Assembly: GCF_900105515.1 (NCBI RefSeq)
Contig: NZ_FNSY01000001.1
Location: forward strand, 5,754,001 to 5,818,000
Length of the DNA stretch: 64,000 bases
From: Streptomyces sp. 2131.1
GTDB taxonomy: Bacteria > Actinomycetota > Actinomycetes > Streptomycetales > Streptomycetaceae
Reading direction: 5' to 3'
Of the stretch, positions 51,216 through 60,011 are shown one piece after another. A program made the translations under genes and the position numbers. Every line of letters begins with the position of its first letter. The stretch's first letter is position 1. Below the pieces are notes generated by a model. It ran no database searches, had not been told where the DNA came from, and worked only from the letters and a program-made list of their open reading frames with translations.

Positions 51216-51254
51216 GAAGGGGTGGGTCGCGCCGACGGCGCGGCCCACCCCTTC
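51216..51254 (+). terminator. Terminator after OpuA operon
   Basis: GAAGGGGTGGG (51216-51226) pairs with CCCACCCCTTC (51244-51254), and the inner GCGCC/GGCGC arms extend it to about 18 pairs with one T-G wobble. Confidence 0.8.
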
Positions 51255-51350
51255 CGGCGTGACGGTGCGGTCACTTTCCGGGTCGTCCTGGCGTAACGGT
51301 GTGCGCGCGGCGCCCGTAACCGGGAGTATGGCGACGGGAGGGAGCCGGAC

Positions 51351-51896
51351 ATGGACGAGAAGGAAACACTCCGGGTGGGCGCCGCGGTCCGCCGACAGCG
51401 CAGATCCCTGGGACTCACCCTGGCCGCCGTCGCCTCGCGCAGCGGCCTTTCCGTACCGTTCCTCAGCCAGATCGAGAACGAACGCGCCAGACCCAGCGCC
51501 AAGTCCCTCGACCGGGTCGCCGAGGCGCTGGAGACCACCACCGCGCGGCTGCGCGCCGCCGCGGACTCCGCGCGCGCGGTCGACGTCGTGCGCGCCGCCC
51601 ACGAGGACGGGGTGCACCGGGTGGTCCGCGGACGCCACCAGCTCAGCGCCCTGGAGTTCACCGGGGAGCTCGACCTCGGGCGCGAGTTCCAGCACCGCAA
51701 CGACGAGATCATGTACGTCGCCGAGGGCGCCGCCGAGGTGGAGGCGGAGGGCCGGGCCTACCGGCTCGTCCAGGGCGACACCCTGTTCCTGTCCGGCGGG
51801 GTCCGCCACCGCTGGCGGGCCACCCTCCCCGGCACCCGGCTGCTGTGCGTCGCGGTCGCCGAACACATCGACGCGACGTCCGACCCGCGGCGCTGA
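51351..51896 (+). CDS. XRE-family regulator with cupin domain
   Basis: This 181-residue regulator has an N-terminal Cro/XRE helix-turn-helix (about 8-65, VRRQRRSLGLTLAAVASRSGLS and PSAKSLDRVAEAL) and a C-terminal cupin barrel (about 105-175, FQHRNDEIMYVAEGAAEV, LVQGDTLFLSGGVRH). Such proteins sense small molecules or metals in the cupin. GGAGGGA precedes the ATG at 51351. It stands between the OpuA operon and the convergent TDT transporter, and targets are unknown. Confidence 0.92.
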   Translation: MDEKETLRVGAAVRRQRRSLGLTLAAVASRSGLSVPFLSQIENERARPSAKSLDRVAEALETTTARLRAAADSARAVDVVRAAHEDGVHRVVRGRHQLSALEFTGELDLGREFQHRNDEIMYVAEGAAEVEAEGRAYRLVQGDTLFLSGGVRHRWRATLPGTRLLCVAVAEHIDATSDPRR

Positions 51897-51922
51897 GCGT
51901 CCGGGGGCCGACCGAAGCGTGC

Positions 51923-53071
51923 TCAGGCCGTGCGGGGCGCCACCCGGGCGGGCCGCTGCGGCGCCGCGAGCAGCGCGCCGCTGAGCAGCCCGCGCACCGT
52001 GCGCACCCCCGCCACCGCCCACGCCGACACCAGCAGCACGTACAGCGCGACGGCCAGCCAGGTGAACGCGGTCAGCCCCGTGTGCCGCGCCAGGCCCGCC
52101 GAACCCGTCACACACGTGCCGACGGGGAACGTGAAGCCCCACCAGGTCATCGAGAACGTCATCCCGCCCCGTACCGCCCGCCCCACCAGTGCCACGGCCA
52201 GGGCCAGCCACATCAGGGCGAAGCCCATCACCGGCACCCCGTACAGCACCCCGAAGGCCCGCAGAGCCGAGGCGTAGGGGCCCTCCACCACGCCCGGCGC
52301 CACATCGGCCAGCGCGTTGACCGCGGTCGTCGACTGGCCCAGCGGGCCGAGCACCAGGAACAGGGTGGGCGTCAGCGCGAGCGGCAGCGGGCCCCCGTGC
52401 ACCAGCCGGCCGAAGACCAGCGGGAGCATGACCACCGTCGCCAGCAGGCTCAGCCCGAACATCGAGTAGCAGCCGAGCAGCAGCGCCTCGCGCCCCTGCC
52501 CCGGGGGCAGCTCCGCCACGAGCAGGGGGCCCAGCGCGGCCGACACCATCGGCGCCACCACCGGCAGCAGCCACACCGGGGACGCGGTGCCCGGCTGCGG
52601 CCGGTGGCGCGTGATCATGAGGTATGGGACCGCCACGGCCGCCACCAGGCCGGTCACCGTGCCCGCCGTGTACAGGACCACGTCCAGCGCGAGCGCCGCC
52701 GGATGCCCGATGACGTCCCTGCCGACGGCCATCCCGGAGCCCCCGACCGCGAGCAGCGCCATCGACAGGCAGCCGTAGAACGGCGCGACGGCCGGGTCCG
52801 CGAGATGGGCGCGCGCCTGGTCGGGGTGGGCCGCCCAGTGCCCGGCGCGGGCGGCCAGCACGGCGGCCAGCAGCAGCGCCGAGACCACCCACACCGCCGC
52901 GCAGGCACCGCGCAGCCCGGGGACGTGCACGGGCAGCGCGGCTCCGGCACTCGCGACGATCGCGGTGCCCATGACCGTCGCGTACCAGTTGGGGCCGAAG
53001 TGCCGCAGCGCGGGCTGCCGGGCGGCGCCGGAATACGGGGAGAACGTGCGGGTCCGGAGATAGGTGGCCAT
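51923..53071 (-). CDS. TDT-family transporter (TehA/SLAC1-like)
   Basis: This 382-residue membrane protein has about ten transmembrane helices and the family start ALRHFGPNWYATVMGTAIVA, with MTWWGFTFPVGTC late in the sequence. Members carry dicarboxylates, sulfite, anions or confer tellurite resistance. The substrate cannot be told here. ATG start at 53071. It is divergent from a LysR-type regulator 71 bases away, which probably controls it. Confidence 0.9.
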   Translation of the reverse strand: MATYLRTRTFSPYSGAARQPALRHFGPNWYATVMGTAIVASAGAALPVHVPGLRGACAAVWVVSALLLAAVLAARAGHWAAHPDQARAHLADPAVAPFYGCLSMALLAVGGSGMAVGRDVIGHPAALALDVVLYTAGTVTGLVAAVAVPYLMITRHRPQPGTASPVWLLPVVAPMVSAALGPLLVAELPPGQGREALLLGCYSMFGLSLLATVVMLPLVFGRLVHGGPLPLALTPTLFLVLGPLGQSTTAVNALADVAPGVVEGPYASALRAFGVLYGVPVMGFALMWLALAVALVGRAVRGGMTFSMTWWGFTFPVGTCVTGSAGLARHTGLTAFTWLAVALYVLLVSAWAVAGVRTVRGLLSGALLAAPQRPARVAPRTA

Positions 53072-53130
53072 GCCACGATCCTCCCCGGCCGGGTCCGGGC
53101 CCCACCAGGGAGCACCGCTCTATGAGGTCA

Positions 53131-53136
53131 TAAGGT
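53131..53136 (+). promoter_or_regulatory. -10 element TAAGGT of leaderless lysR-type gene
   Basis: TAAGGT ends 6 bases before the ATG at 53143 and no ribosome-binding site is present. The flanking TATGAGGTCATAAGGTGGAC looks repetitive (two AGGT units) and may include the regulator's own site. Confidence 0.45.
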
Positions 53137-53142
53137 GGACTT

Positions 53143-54069
53143 ATGTCCAGCGAAGCTCCGACCCCCCTGTCCCACCGGGTGCCCGACCTCGGCGCGCTGG
53201 AACTGCTCCTCGCCGTCGCCCGGCACGGCAGCCTCGGCCGGGCCGCCCGCGACGTCGGCATCACCCAGCCCGCCGCCAGCAGCCGCGTCCGCTCGATGGA
53301 ACGGCAGCTCGGCCTCGCCCTCCTCGACCGCTCGCCCCGGGGCTCCCGCCTCACCGACGCGGGCGCGCTCGTCACCGACTGGGCGCGCCGGGTCGTCGAG
53401 GCGGCCGAGGCGTTCGACGCGGGCGCCCAGGCGCTGCGCGACCGCCGAGACTCCCGGCTCCGGGTCGCCGCCTCCATGACCATCGCCGAGTACCTGCTCC
53501 CCGGCTGGCTCATCGCGCTGCGCGCCGAACGGCCCGGCACCGCCGTCTCGCTGCTCGCCGGGAACTCCGCGGTGGTCGCCGAGCGGCTGCTGAGCGGCGA
53601 GGCGGACCTGGGCTTCGTCGAGGGCCTGTCCGTCCCGGCAGGGCTGGACGGCACGGTCATCGCGCACGACCGCCTCGTCGTCGTGGTCGCCCCCTCCCAC
53701 CCGTGGGCCCGCCGCCGCACCCCGCTGACCCCGGGGGAGCTGGCCGCGACCCCGCTGATCCTGCGCGAGCACGGCTCCGGCACCCGCCAGGTCCTGGACG
53801 CCGCGCTCGCCGTCCACGGCCCGCTGGCCCCGCCGCTCCTCGAACTCTCCTCGACCACCGCCGTCAAGGGCGCGGCGGAGAGCGGCGCCGGTCCCTGCGT
53901 CCTGAGCGAGCTCGCGCTCGGCGAGGAACTGTCCGCCCGCCGCCTGGTCAAGGTCCCCATCGCCGGCGCCCGGCTGCGCCGCCAGCTGCGCGCGGTCTGG
54001 CCCTCCGGCCACCGCCCCACGGGCCCGGCCCGCGACCTGCTCGCGCTGACCCGGTCGGAACCCTCCTGA
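53143..54069 (+). CDS. LysR-family transcriptional regulator
   Basis: This 308-residue regulator has an N-terminal helix-turn-helix (about 15-75, LELLLAVARHGSLGRAARDVGITQPAASSRVRSME) and a LysR effector-binding domain (about 100-305). The ATG at 53143 is probably leaderless. Divergent orientation to the TDT transporter is the standard arrangement of a LysR regulator and its target. Inducer unknown. Confidence 0.93.
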   Translation: MSSEAPTPLSHRVPDLGALELLLAVARHGSLGRAARDVGITQPAASSRVRSMERQLGLALLDRSPRGSRLTDAGALVTDWARRVVEAAEAFDAGAQALRDRRDSRLRVAASMTIAEYLLPGWLIALRAERPGTAVSLLAGNSAVVAERLLSGEADLGFVEGLSVPAGLDGTVIAHDRLVVVVAPSHPWARRRTPLTPGELAATPLILREHGSGTRQVLDAALAVHGPLAPPLLELSSTTAVKGAAESGAGPCVLSELALGEELSARRLVKVPIAGARLRRQLRAVWPSGHRPTGPARDLLALTRSEPS

Positions 54070-54291
54070 GCTTCGGCCTGGTGTATTGACCCGCAGCGTT
54101 GTTGACGCGGCTGATCGGGGGGCGGCCTCCCAGTGCGGGGCCGATCCGCGCGGTTCCGAGCTTGCGGGACCGGCGCAGATCGCACACGTGGACCTCGATC
54201 GTGGCCGCCGTGCGGCGAGTTCCCGGACAGCTTCCACCACACCGGAGGTCTTCGCCATGATCAAGCCCGGCCGATGTCGCAACGCTCGTGG

Positions 54292-54750
54292 TCAACACAC
54301 CTGGGGGGCGCCGTTCTTTCCCTGGTCATAGGCGTCGCGATGGGTGAGGACCTCCTCCATGTTGGTCTCCGCCCACTTCTTGATGTCCCGCATGACCTGC
54401 TGGAGCGAGTGGCCGAGATCGGTCAGCTCATAGCTGACGGTGACGGGCACGGTCGGGGTCACCGTCCTGGTCACCATCCCGTCCCGCTCCAGCGCGCGCA
54501 GGGTCTGCGTCAGCATCTTCTGGCTCACGCCCGAGATCCGGCGCGACAACTCGGAGAAGCGCAGGGGCCGCGCCTCTTCGACGGTGGACTCCCCGGGGCG
54601 CGGGCCGTCCCCGCCGAGCGCGGCGAGCACGAGGGCGACCCACTTGTCGGAAATCCGCTCCAGGAGCCGGCGGCTGGGGCAGAGCGCGAGAAACGCGTCG
54701 TACTCCCGCTTGGCCTCGGCTCGTCGCTCGGACGCGGTGCTGGTCGCCAT
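54292..54750 (-). CDS. HxlR-family transcriptional regulator
   Basis: This 152-residue winged-helix regulator has the HxlR domain (about 20-125): CPSRRLLERISDKWVALVLAAL, LRFSELSRRISGVSQKMLTQTLRALERDGMV and YELTDLGHSL. I prefer the ATG at 54750, since the alternative at 54762 directly abuts GAGGAG and would have no spacing. It is divergent from a quinone reductase gene, and two similar CTTACTTAC boxes (54779 and 55847) probably mark its binding sites. Members often respond to aldehydes, quinones or hypochlorite through a cysteine. One Cys is present near residue 24. Confidence 0.92.
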   Translation of the reverse strand: MATSTASERRAEAKREYDAFLALCPSRRLLERISDKWVALVLAALGGDGPRPGESTVEEARPLRFSELSRRISGVSQKMLTQTLRALERDGMVTRTVTPTVPVTVSYELTDLGHSLQQVMRDIKKWAETNMEEVLTHRDAYDQGKNGAPQVC

Positions 54751-54778
54751 GGGGGCAGTCATCTCCTCGGCGCGGTGA

Positions 54779-54794
54779 CTTACTTACTTCAAGG
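54779..54794. promoter_or_regulatory. Putative HxlR operator, copy 1
   Basis: CTTACTTACTTCAAGG lies in the divergent promoter region between the HxlR gene and the quinone reductase. A close copy lies upstream of the next target gene at 55847. TACTT repeats three times within 54781-54813. Confidence 0.6.
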
Positions 54795-54892
54795 TGCCTA
54801 CTTCCCAGTGGTAACCGGGTTCTCCCATGCTGGTGTCCCGGAGCAGGGATGGCAAGACCCCACACGAGCCCTGCGGAAACCAGGAGTTGACG

Positions 54893-55810
54893 ATGAATCA
54901 GGTACTTTCGCGGCGAGCCGTGGTCCGCGTTCCGTCCGGTCCCGAGTCCATCGAGACCGTCGAGGCGCCGGTGGCCGAGCCGGGGGCCGGGGAGATCCGA
55001 GTGAGAATCGCCGCTGCGGCCGTCAACCCGGTCGACCTGGGCGTGGCCTCAGGCGTCTTCCACCGGCTGGGCATGGTCCACCAGCCCGACTGGACAGGTC
55101 TCGGCTGGGACTTCGCCGGCACCGTCGAGGCCGCCGGGCCGGACGTCGAGCTGCGGGCCGGCAGCCGGGTCGCCGGCTTCCTCGACGGTTTCGACCGCGA
55201 CCACGGCTCCCACGCCGAGCACCTCGTCGTCCCCGCCGCGAACGTCGCCGCCGTACCGGACGGAGTCGACCTCGTCGCGGCGGCCACGGTGCCGCTCAAC
55301 GCCACCGCCGCCGCCCAGGCGGTCCACCTCGTCGGCGAGGCGCCGAGCGACGCCCGGCGGCTGCTGGTGACCGGTGCGGCCGGCGCGGTGGGCGCGTACG
55401 CCGCCGTGCTCGCCCAGGAGCGTGGCTGGCAGGTGACCGGACTGGCGCGGGCGGCCGACGAGCCGTTCGTCCGCGGCCTGCACGTCGACTTCACCACCGA
55501 ACCCGGCCGGGGATGGGACGCCGTCCTCGACGCCGGAGCCCTCCAGGAGCCGGCCCTCGGGGCGGTGCGCGACGGCGGCCGCTTCGTGGGCGTGCAGCCC
55601 GCCGCCAGGCTCGCCGAGGAACGCGGCATCACCGTCGAGGTGATCTTCGCCCGCCCCGACGGCCCGCTGCTCGCCGGTCTGCTGGAGCGGGTGGCGGCGG
55701 GGCAGCTGCCGACGCGCGTCCACACCGTCGTGCCGCTCGACAAGGCGGCCGACGCCTACCGGGCGATGGCGGAGGGCGGCGTCCGAGGGCGGATCGTCCT
55801 CGTCCCCTGA
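54893..55810 (+). CDS. NADPH:quinone reductase-like (MDR) oxidoreductase
   Basis: This 305-residue zinc-free medium-chain dehydrogenase has the GroES-like N-terminal domain (about 5-125, VNPVDLGVASGVF, WDFAGTV) and a Rossmann domain with LLVTGAAGAVGAYAAVLAQ (about 158-176). It ends DKAADAYRAMAEGGVRGRIVLVP, typical of the quinone reductase group. The ATG at 54893 follows AGGAG. Divergent HxlR regulation suggests a role against reactive quinones or aldehydes. Confidence 0.92.
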   Translation: MNQVLSRRAVVRVPSGPESIETVEAPVAEPGAGEIRVRIAAAAVNPVDLGVASGVFHRLGMVHQPDWTGLGWDFAGTVEAAGPDVELRAGSRVAGFLDGFDRDHGSHAEHLVVPAANVAAVPDGVDLVAAATVPLNATAAAQAVHLVGEAPSDARRLLVTGAAGAVGAYAAVLAQERGWQVTGLARAADEPFVRGLHVDFTTEPGRGWDAVLDAGALQEPALGAVRDGGRFVGVQPAARLAEERGITVEVIFARPDGPLLAGLLERVAAGQLPTRVHTVVPLDKAADAYRAMAEGGVRGRIVLVP

Positions 55811-55846
55811 CGCCACGTCACGCGTACCCGACGACCACGACACCCT

Positions 55847-55861
55847 CTTACTTACGCAAGG
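55847..55861. promoter_or_regulatory. Putative HxlR operator, copy 2
   Basis: CTTACTTACGCAAGG resembles the copy at 54779 (shared CTTACTTAC and CAAGG) and lies 7 bases before the ATG of the DUF4267 gene, overlapping its ribosome-binding site. Confidence 0.5.
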
Positions 55862-55868
55862 ACAGCCG

Positions 55869-56243
55869 ATGCTCACCACGCTTGCCACCGTCGTCGCCGG
55901 TCTCCTCGGCGCGGGCCTCATCCTCATGGGCGCGAACGCCTTCGTCAGACCGCGGGACGCCGTCGGTTTCGGCATCCCCGGCGCACCGGTCGAGGACCTC
56001 GGATTCCAGTCCTGGCTGCGCGTGAAGGGGCTGCGGGAGATCGGGCCCGGTGTCTTCCTCTTCGTACTGATGGCCGTCGCGAGCTCGTCGGTCCTCGGTT
56101 GGTACCTCCTGGTGTTCGGCCTGATACCCGCCGGGGACGCGCTGGTCGTGCTGCGCAGCGGCGGGCCGAAGGCGACCGCGTACGGAGTCCACGCCTCGAC
56201 CTCCGCGGTGATGCTGCTGACCGGCGTCGGACTCCTGGTCTGA
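55869..56243 (+). CDS. DUF4267-type small membrane protein
   Basis: This 124-residue protein has four transmembrane helices (about 5-25, 50-70, 72-90, 100-122) and the family stretch FGIPGAPVEDLGFQSWLRVKGLREIGPG between helices 1 and 2. AAGGACAG precedes the ATG. It is downstream of the quinone reductase with its own HxlR-like box, so both are likely induced together. Function unknown. Confidence 0.85.
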   Translation: MLTTLATVVAGLLGAGLILMGANAFVRPRDAVGFGIPGAPVEDLGFQSWLRVKGLREIGPGVFLFVLMAVASSSVLGWYLLVFGLIPAGDALVVLRSGGPKATAYGVHASTSAVMLLTGVGLLV

Positions 56244-56329
56244 CAGGGCCGGCCCTGAAAAACGGGGCGACGCCGCCCGCCCGGTCACGACACCCTTGCG
56301 GGGCACGGCACCCACCGAAAGGACGCCCC

Positions 56330-56812
56330 ATGAGCACACCGCCGCACCTGAGACGCGCCGACGCGGACGACGCCGCCGAGGTCACCCGGCTGCGCCTGGT
56401 CATGTTCGCCTCCATGGGCCTCGTCCCGGAGCCCGACTGGACCCCGGTGTGCGAGACGTACTTCCGCGAACGGCTCGCCGGCGACCCGCAGTTCGTCGCC
56501 TATGTGATCGACGCGGGGGACCGGCTGCTGTCCAGCTCGGTGGGCCGGTACACGTGGTCCCTGCCCCGGCCGGGCCGTGCCCCGTACATCGGGCACATCG
56601 CCTCGGTCGCCACCGACCCGGGCCACCGGCGGCAGGGATACGCCCGCCTGACCTTCCGGGCCGTCCACGCCCACCTGGTCGAGGCCGGGTGCTCCCGGAT
56701 CAACCTGACCGCGACCCCCGAGGGCGAGGGTCTGTACCGCTCGCTGGGCTACGGAGACCCCACCGGGCCGATGCCGCTGACCTGGACCCGGCCGGGGGAG
56801 GCGCACCGATGA
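56330..56812 (+). CDS. GNAT-family N-acetyltransferase
   Basis: This 160-residue acetyl-CoA-dependent acetyltransferase has the fold's motif A IASVATDPGHRRQGYARLTFRAVHAHL (the acetyl-CoA loop is RRQGYA near residue 101) and the C-terminal YRSLGYGDPTGPM. ATG at 56330 behind AAAGGA. The APH gene overlaps its stop codon (ATGA), suggesting a two-gene unit. Substrate unknown, with possible self-resistance or small-molecule modification. Confidence 0.92.
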   Translation: MSTPPHLRRADADDAAEVTRLRLVMFASMGLVPEPDWTPVCETYFRERLAGDPQFVAYVIDAGDRLLSSSVGRYTWSLPRPGRAPYIGHIASVATDPGHRRQGYARLTFRAVHAHLVEAGCSRINLTATPEGEGLYRSLGYGDPTGPMPLTWTRPGEAHR

Positions 56813-57765
56813 CCACCGCGCCGCCCGCGCGGGGCGTCCGCCACCCCTGGTCCGGCCTGCCCGCCGCCGTACGCGAGGCCGTCGAGGACATCCTCGGCGC
56901 GCCGGTCACCGAGGCCCGCAGCCAGAGCGGCGGCTTCTCGCCCGGAGTCGCCGCCCGGGTCCGGCTCGCCGACGGCCGCCGGGCCTTCGTCAAGGCCGTG
57001 AGCGCCGAGGTGAACCCGGACAGCCCCGACATGCACCGCGCCGAGGCCCGCGTCACGGCGTCGCTGCCCGGGAACGCCCCCGTGCCCCGGCTGCTCGGCT
57101 CGTACGACGACGGCAGCTGCGTCGCCCTCGTGCTGGAGGACATCGACGGCCGCCAGCCCCGGGTGCCCTGGGACCGTGCCGAGCTGGACCGGGTCCTGGA
57201 CGCGGTCGGTGACCTCGCCGGCGTCCTCACCCCCGCCCCGGCCGACGTCCCCACGGCAGTCCGGGGCAAGTCGTCGCTGTTCGACGGCTGGCGCACCCTT
57301 CACGCGGCCGGCGGCGACGCCCGCCTCCACCCCTGGGCAGCCGGCCGCCTCGCCGCCCTCGCGGAGCTGGAAGCCGGCTGGGCCGACGCCGCCGCCGGTG
57401 ACACCCTCGCCCACGGCGACCTGCGTGCCGACAACATCCTGCTCACCGGGGACCGGACCGTCTTCGTGGACTGGCCGCACGCGGTGCGCGCCGCGCCCTG
57501 GTTCGACCTCCTGGTGATGCTCCCGTGCGTGGCGGCGCAGGGCTACGCCTCCGGAGAGGGCGGCCCGGACCCCGAGGCCCTGTTCACCGCCCACCCGCTC
57601 GGCCGGGACGCGGACCCCGACGCCGTCACCGCCGTACTCGCGGCCGCGGCCGGATACTTCGCGGAGCACGCGCTGCGCCCCGACCCACCCGGCCTGCCGA
57701 CGCTCCGGGCCTTCCAGGCGGCCCAGGGCGCCGCCGCCCTGACCTGGCTGCGACAACGGATCTAG
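56809..57765 (+). CDS. Aminoglycoside phosphotransferase-family protein
   Basis: This 318-residue kinase-fold protein of the APH/choline kinase family has a nucleotide-binding N-lobe (LADGRRAFVKAVSAE contains the Lys), the catalytic loop HGDLRADNILL (about 204-214) and the metal Asp in VFVDWPHA. It is translationally coupled to the GNAT gene. The stop codon TAG shares CTAG with the stop of the convergent gene (57762-57765). Whether it acts on antibiotics or on metabolites is not clear. Confidence 0.9.
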   Translation: MTTAPPARGVRHPWSGLPAAVREAVEDILGAPVTEARSQSGGFSPGVAARVRLADGRRAFVKAVSAEVNPDSPDMHRAEARVTASLPGNAPVPRLLGSYDDGSCVALVLEDIDGRQPRVPWDRAELDRVLDAVGDLAGVLTPAPADVPTAVRGKSSLFDGWRTLHAAGGDARLHPWAAGRLAALAELEAGWADAAAGDTLAHGDLRADNILLTGDRTVFVDWPHAVRAAPWFDLLVMLPCVAAQGYASGEGGPDPEALFTAHPLGRDADPDAVTAVLAAAAGYFAEHALRPDPPGLPTLRAFQAAQGAAALTWLRQRI

Positions 57766-58454
57766 CCGCGTACGGCCTCCACCAGCCCCCGCACCACACG
57801 CTGGTCGTCGCCCGCCTCCGGATGCCACTGCACCCCCAGCACCCAGTGGGCGCCGGGCAGTTCGACCGCCTCCACGGTGCCGTCCGCCGCGTGCGCCGAC
57901 GCCACCAGGCCGGTGCCCATCCGGTCGACGGCCTGGTGGTGGTACGTGGGGACGTCGCACGCCTCCGGCACCAGGGACGCGTACCGGGTGCCCGGGACCG
58001 GCGTCACCGGGTGCGAGCCGAACACGCCCGTCGCCCCGCCCGGGCCGCCGTGACCGTCCAGATGCTGCGTCAGGGAGCCCCCGCACACCACGTTCAGCAG
58101 CTGCATGCCCCGGCACACACCGAGCAACGGCGTCCCCGACTCCAGCGCCGCACCGATCAGCGCCGCCTCCCAGGCGTCACGCTCGGGCGCCGGCGGCCCG
58201 GTGCGCGGATCGCGCCCCGCCCCGTACCGCGCCGGGTCCACATCCGGCCCGCCCGCCACCACCACCGCGTCCAGCCGGGCCACGGCCCGTGCCGCGAACT
58301 CCGGCGCGTCCGGCGGCAGCAGGACCGCCAGCCCACCGGCCTCGCGCACCATCCGGGCGTACCCGGCGGGCAGCAGCGCCGCCGGCAGATCCCATACGCC
58401 CCACCGCACGGACGCCTCCAGGTAGGTGCTGATCCCGACCAGCGGACGATTCAC
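57762..58454 (-). CDS. Class I glutamine amidotransferase, gamma-glutamyl-amine hydrolase (PuuD-like)
   Basis: This 230-residue hydrolase has the class I triad: nucleophile Cys in LLGVCRGMQLLN (near residue 108) and His-Glu in VLGVQWHPEA (near 212-214). It matches the PuuD group that splits gamma-glutamyl-GABA and related amides. GAGGAGG precedes the GTG at 58454. It is divergent from the GlnA4-type synthetase, so synthesis and hydrolysis of a gamma-glutamylated amine are encoded back to back. From memory this corresponds to SCO1614. Confidence 0.9.
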   Translation of the reverse strand: MNRPLVGISTYLEASVRWGVWDLPAALLPAGYARMVREAGGLAVLLPPDAPEFAARAVARLDAVVVAGGPDVDPARYGAGRDPRTGPPAPERDAWEAALIGAALESGTPLLGVCRGMQLLNVVCGGSLTQHLDGHGGPGGATGVFGSHPVTPVPGTRYASLVPEACDVPTYHHQAVDRMGTGLVASAHAADGTVEAVELPGAHWVLGVQWHPEAGDDQRVVRGLVEAVRG

Positions 58455-58560
58455 CGGGCCTCCTCGTACGGCGCGCGGAACACCCCGGCACCGTACCCAC
58501 AACCACCGCCCTGCCCATAGATTGGATCGCCTGCCCGGCCCGCGAGGAGAGGACCCGTCC

Positions 58561-59928
58561 GTGTCCGACCGAACAGCCCCGCTCGCCCTCTCAGACCTGC
58601 GACGCCTCGTGCACAGCGGTGAGATCGACACCGTCGTCCTGGCCTTCCCCGACATGCAGGGACGGCTCCAGGGCAAACGCTTCGCCGCCCCCTTCTTCCT
58701 CGACGAGGTCGTGCGCCACGGCACCGAGGGCTGCGCCTACCTCCTCGCCGTCGACACCGACATGAACACCGTCGACGGCTACGCCATGTCCTCCTGGGAC
58801 AACGGCTACGGCGACTTCGCCATGCGCCCCGACCTCACCACCCTGCGCCGGGTGCCCTGGCACCAGGGCACCGCCCTGGTCATCGCCGACCTCGCCTGGG
58901 CCGACGGCGCGCCCGTCGCCGCCGCGCCCCGGCAGATCCTGCGCCGCCAGCTCGAACGCCTCGCCGGCCACGGCTACACCGCCCACGTCGGCACCGAGCT
59001 GGAGTTCATCGTCTTCAAGGACACCTACGAGCAGGCCTGGGACCGGGGCTACCGCGACCTCACCCCCGTCAACCAGTACAACGTCGACTACTCCGTCCTC
59101 GGGACCGGCCGCGTCGAGCCCCTGCTGCGCCGCATCCGCAACGAGATGGCGGGCGCCGGGCTCGCCGTCGAGTCGGCCAAGGGCGAGTGCAACCCCGGCC
59201 AGCACGAGATCGTGTTCCGCTACGACGAGGCCCTCGTCACCTGCGACCAGCACGCCGTCTACAAGACCGGCGCCAAGGAGATCGCCGCCCAGGAGGGCAT
59301 GGCGCTCACCTTCATGGCCAAGTTCAACGAACGCGAGGGCAACTCCTGCCACATCCACCTCTCGCTGCGCTCCACCACCGACCCGGGACGCTCCGTCATG
59401 GCCGGTGAGGACGGGGAGATGTCACCGGTGATGCGGCACTTCCTGGCCGGGCAGCTCGCCGCCCTGCGCGACCTCTCCCTCCTCTTCGCGCCGAACATCA
59501 ACTCGTACAAGCGGCTTCGCCCCGGCTCCTTCGCCCCGACCGCCGTCGCCTGGGGCCACGACAACCGGACCTGCGCCCTGCGCGTCGTCGGCCACGGAGC
59601 CTCGCTGCGCTTCGAGAACCGGCTCCCCGGCGGCGACGTCAACCCGTACCTGGCCGTCGCCGGACTCGTCGCCGCCGGGCTCCACGGCATCGAGCACAAG
59701 CTCGAACTCCCCGAACCCTGCGAGGGCAACGCCTACACCGCCGCGTACGACCAGGTCCCCGCCACCCTGCGCGAGGCCGCCGCGCTCTGGGAGGACAGCG
59801 AGATCGCCCGGGAGGCCTTCGGCGAGGACGTCGTCGCGCACTACCGCACCATGGCCCGCGTCGAACTCGACGCCTTCGACGCGGCCGTGACCGACTGGGA
59901 ACTGCGCCGGTCCTTCGAACGCCTGTGA
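58561..59928 (+). CDS. glnA4: Glutamine synthetase-like gamma-glutamyl-amine ligase (GlnA4 type)
   Basis: The 455 residues form a type I-like glutamine synthetase fold with the N-terminal beta-grasp (AFPDMQGRLQGKRF), the metal residues in GTELEFIVF, AKGECNPGQHEIVFRY and NSCHIHLSL, and the C-terminal RFENRLPGGDVNPYLAVAG. It lacks the adenylylation loop of true GlnA. Context (amide hydrolase, aldehyde dehydrogenase, SDR) equals the S. coelicolor SCO1611-1614 group, in which GlnA4 (SCO1613) was reported as gamma-glutamylethanolamide synthetase. GTG start at 58561. Ethanolamine as substrate is inferred by this synteny. Confidence 0.9.
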   Translation: MSDRTAPLALSDLRRLVHSGEIDTVVLAFPDMQGRLQGKRFAAPFFLDEVVRHGTEGCAYLLAVDTDMNTVDGYAMSSWDNGYGDFAMRPDLTTLRRVPWHQGTALVIADLAWADGAPVAAAPRQILRRQLERLAGHGYTAHVGTELEFIVFKDTYEQAWDRGYRDLTPVNQYNVDYSVLGTGRVEPLLRRIRNEMAGAGLAVESAKGECNPGQHEIVFRYDEALVTCDQHAVYKTGAKEIAAQEGMALTFMAKFNEREGNSCHIHLSLRSTTDPGRSVMAGEDGEMSPVMRHFLAGQLAALRDLSLLFAPNINSYKRLRPGSFAPTAVAWGHDNRTCALRVVGHGASLRFENRLPGGDVNPYLAVAGLVAAGLHGIEHKLELPEPCEGNAYTAAYDQVPATLREAAALWEDSEIAREAFGEDVVAHYRTMARVELDAFDAAVTDWELRRSFERL

Positions 59929-60011
59929 CCGGACGCCCGACAACGCGATGCCCGGGCGCACGACGCCTGTGACCACGACGCCCGCGAGACCACGACAGCT
60001 GTGAGGACCAC

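Noticed and set aside
49632..54242. 1536-codon minus-strand open frame crossing the OpuA, XRE and TDT genes
   Set aside because: It crosses several well-supported genes on both strands and has no recognisable domain.
54070..54291. Possible remnant gene or transposase fragment between the LysR and HxlR genes
   Set aside because: Short open frames run through the 222 bases on both strands but none resembles a protein I know, and no inverted-repeat ends or target duplications are visible.
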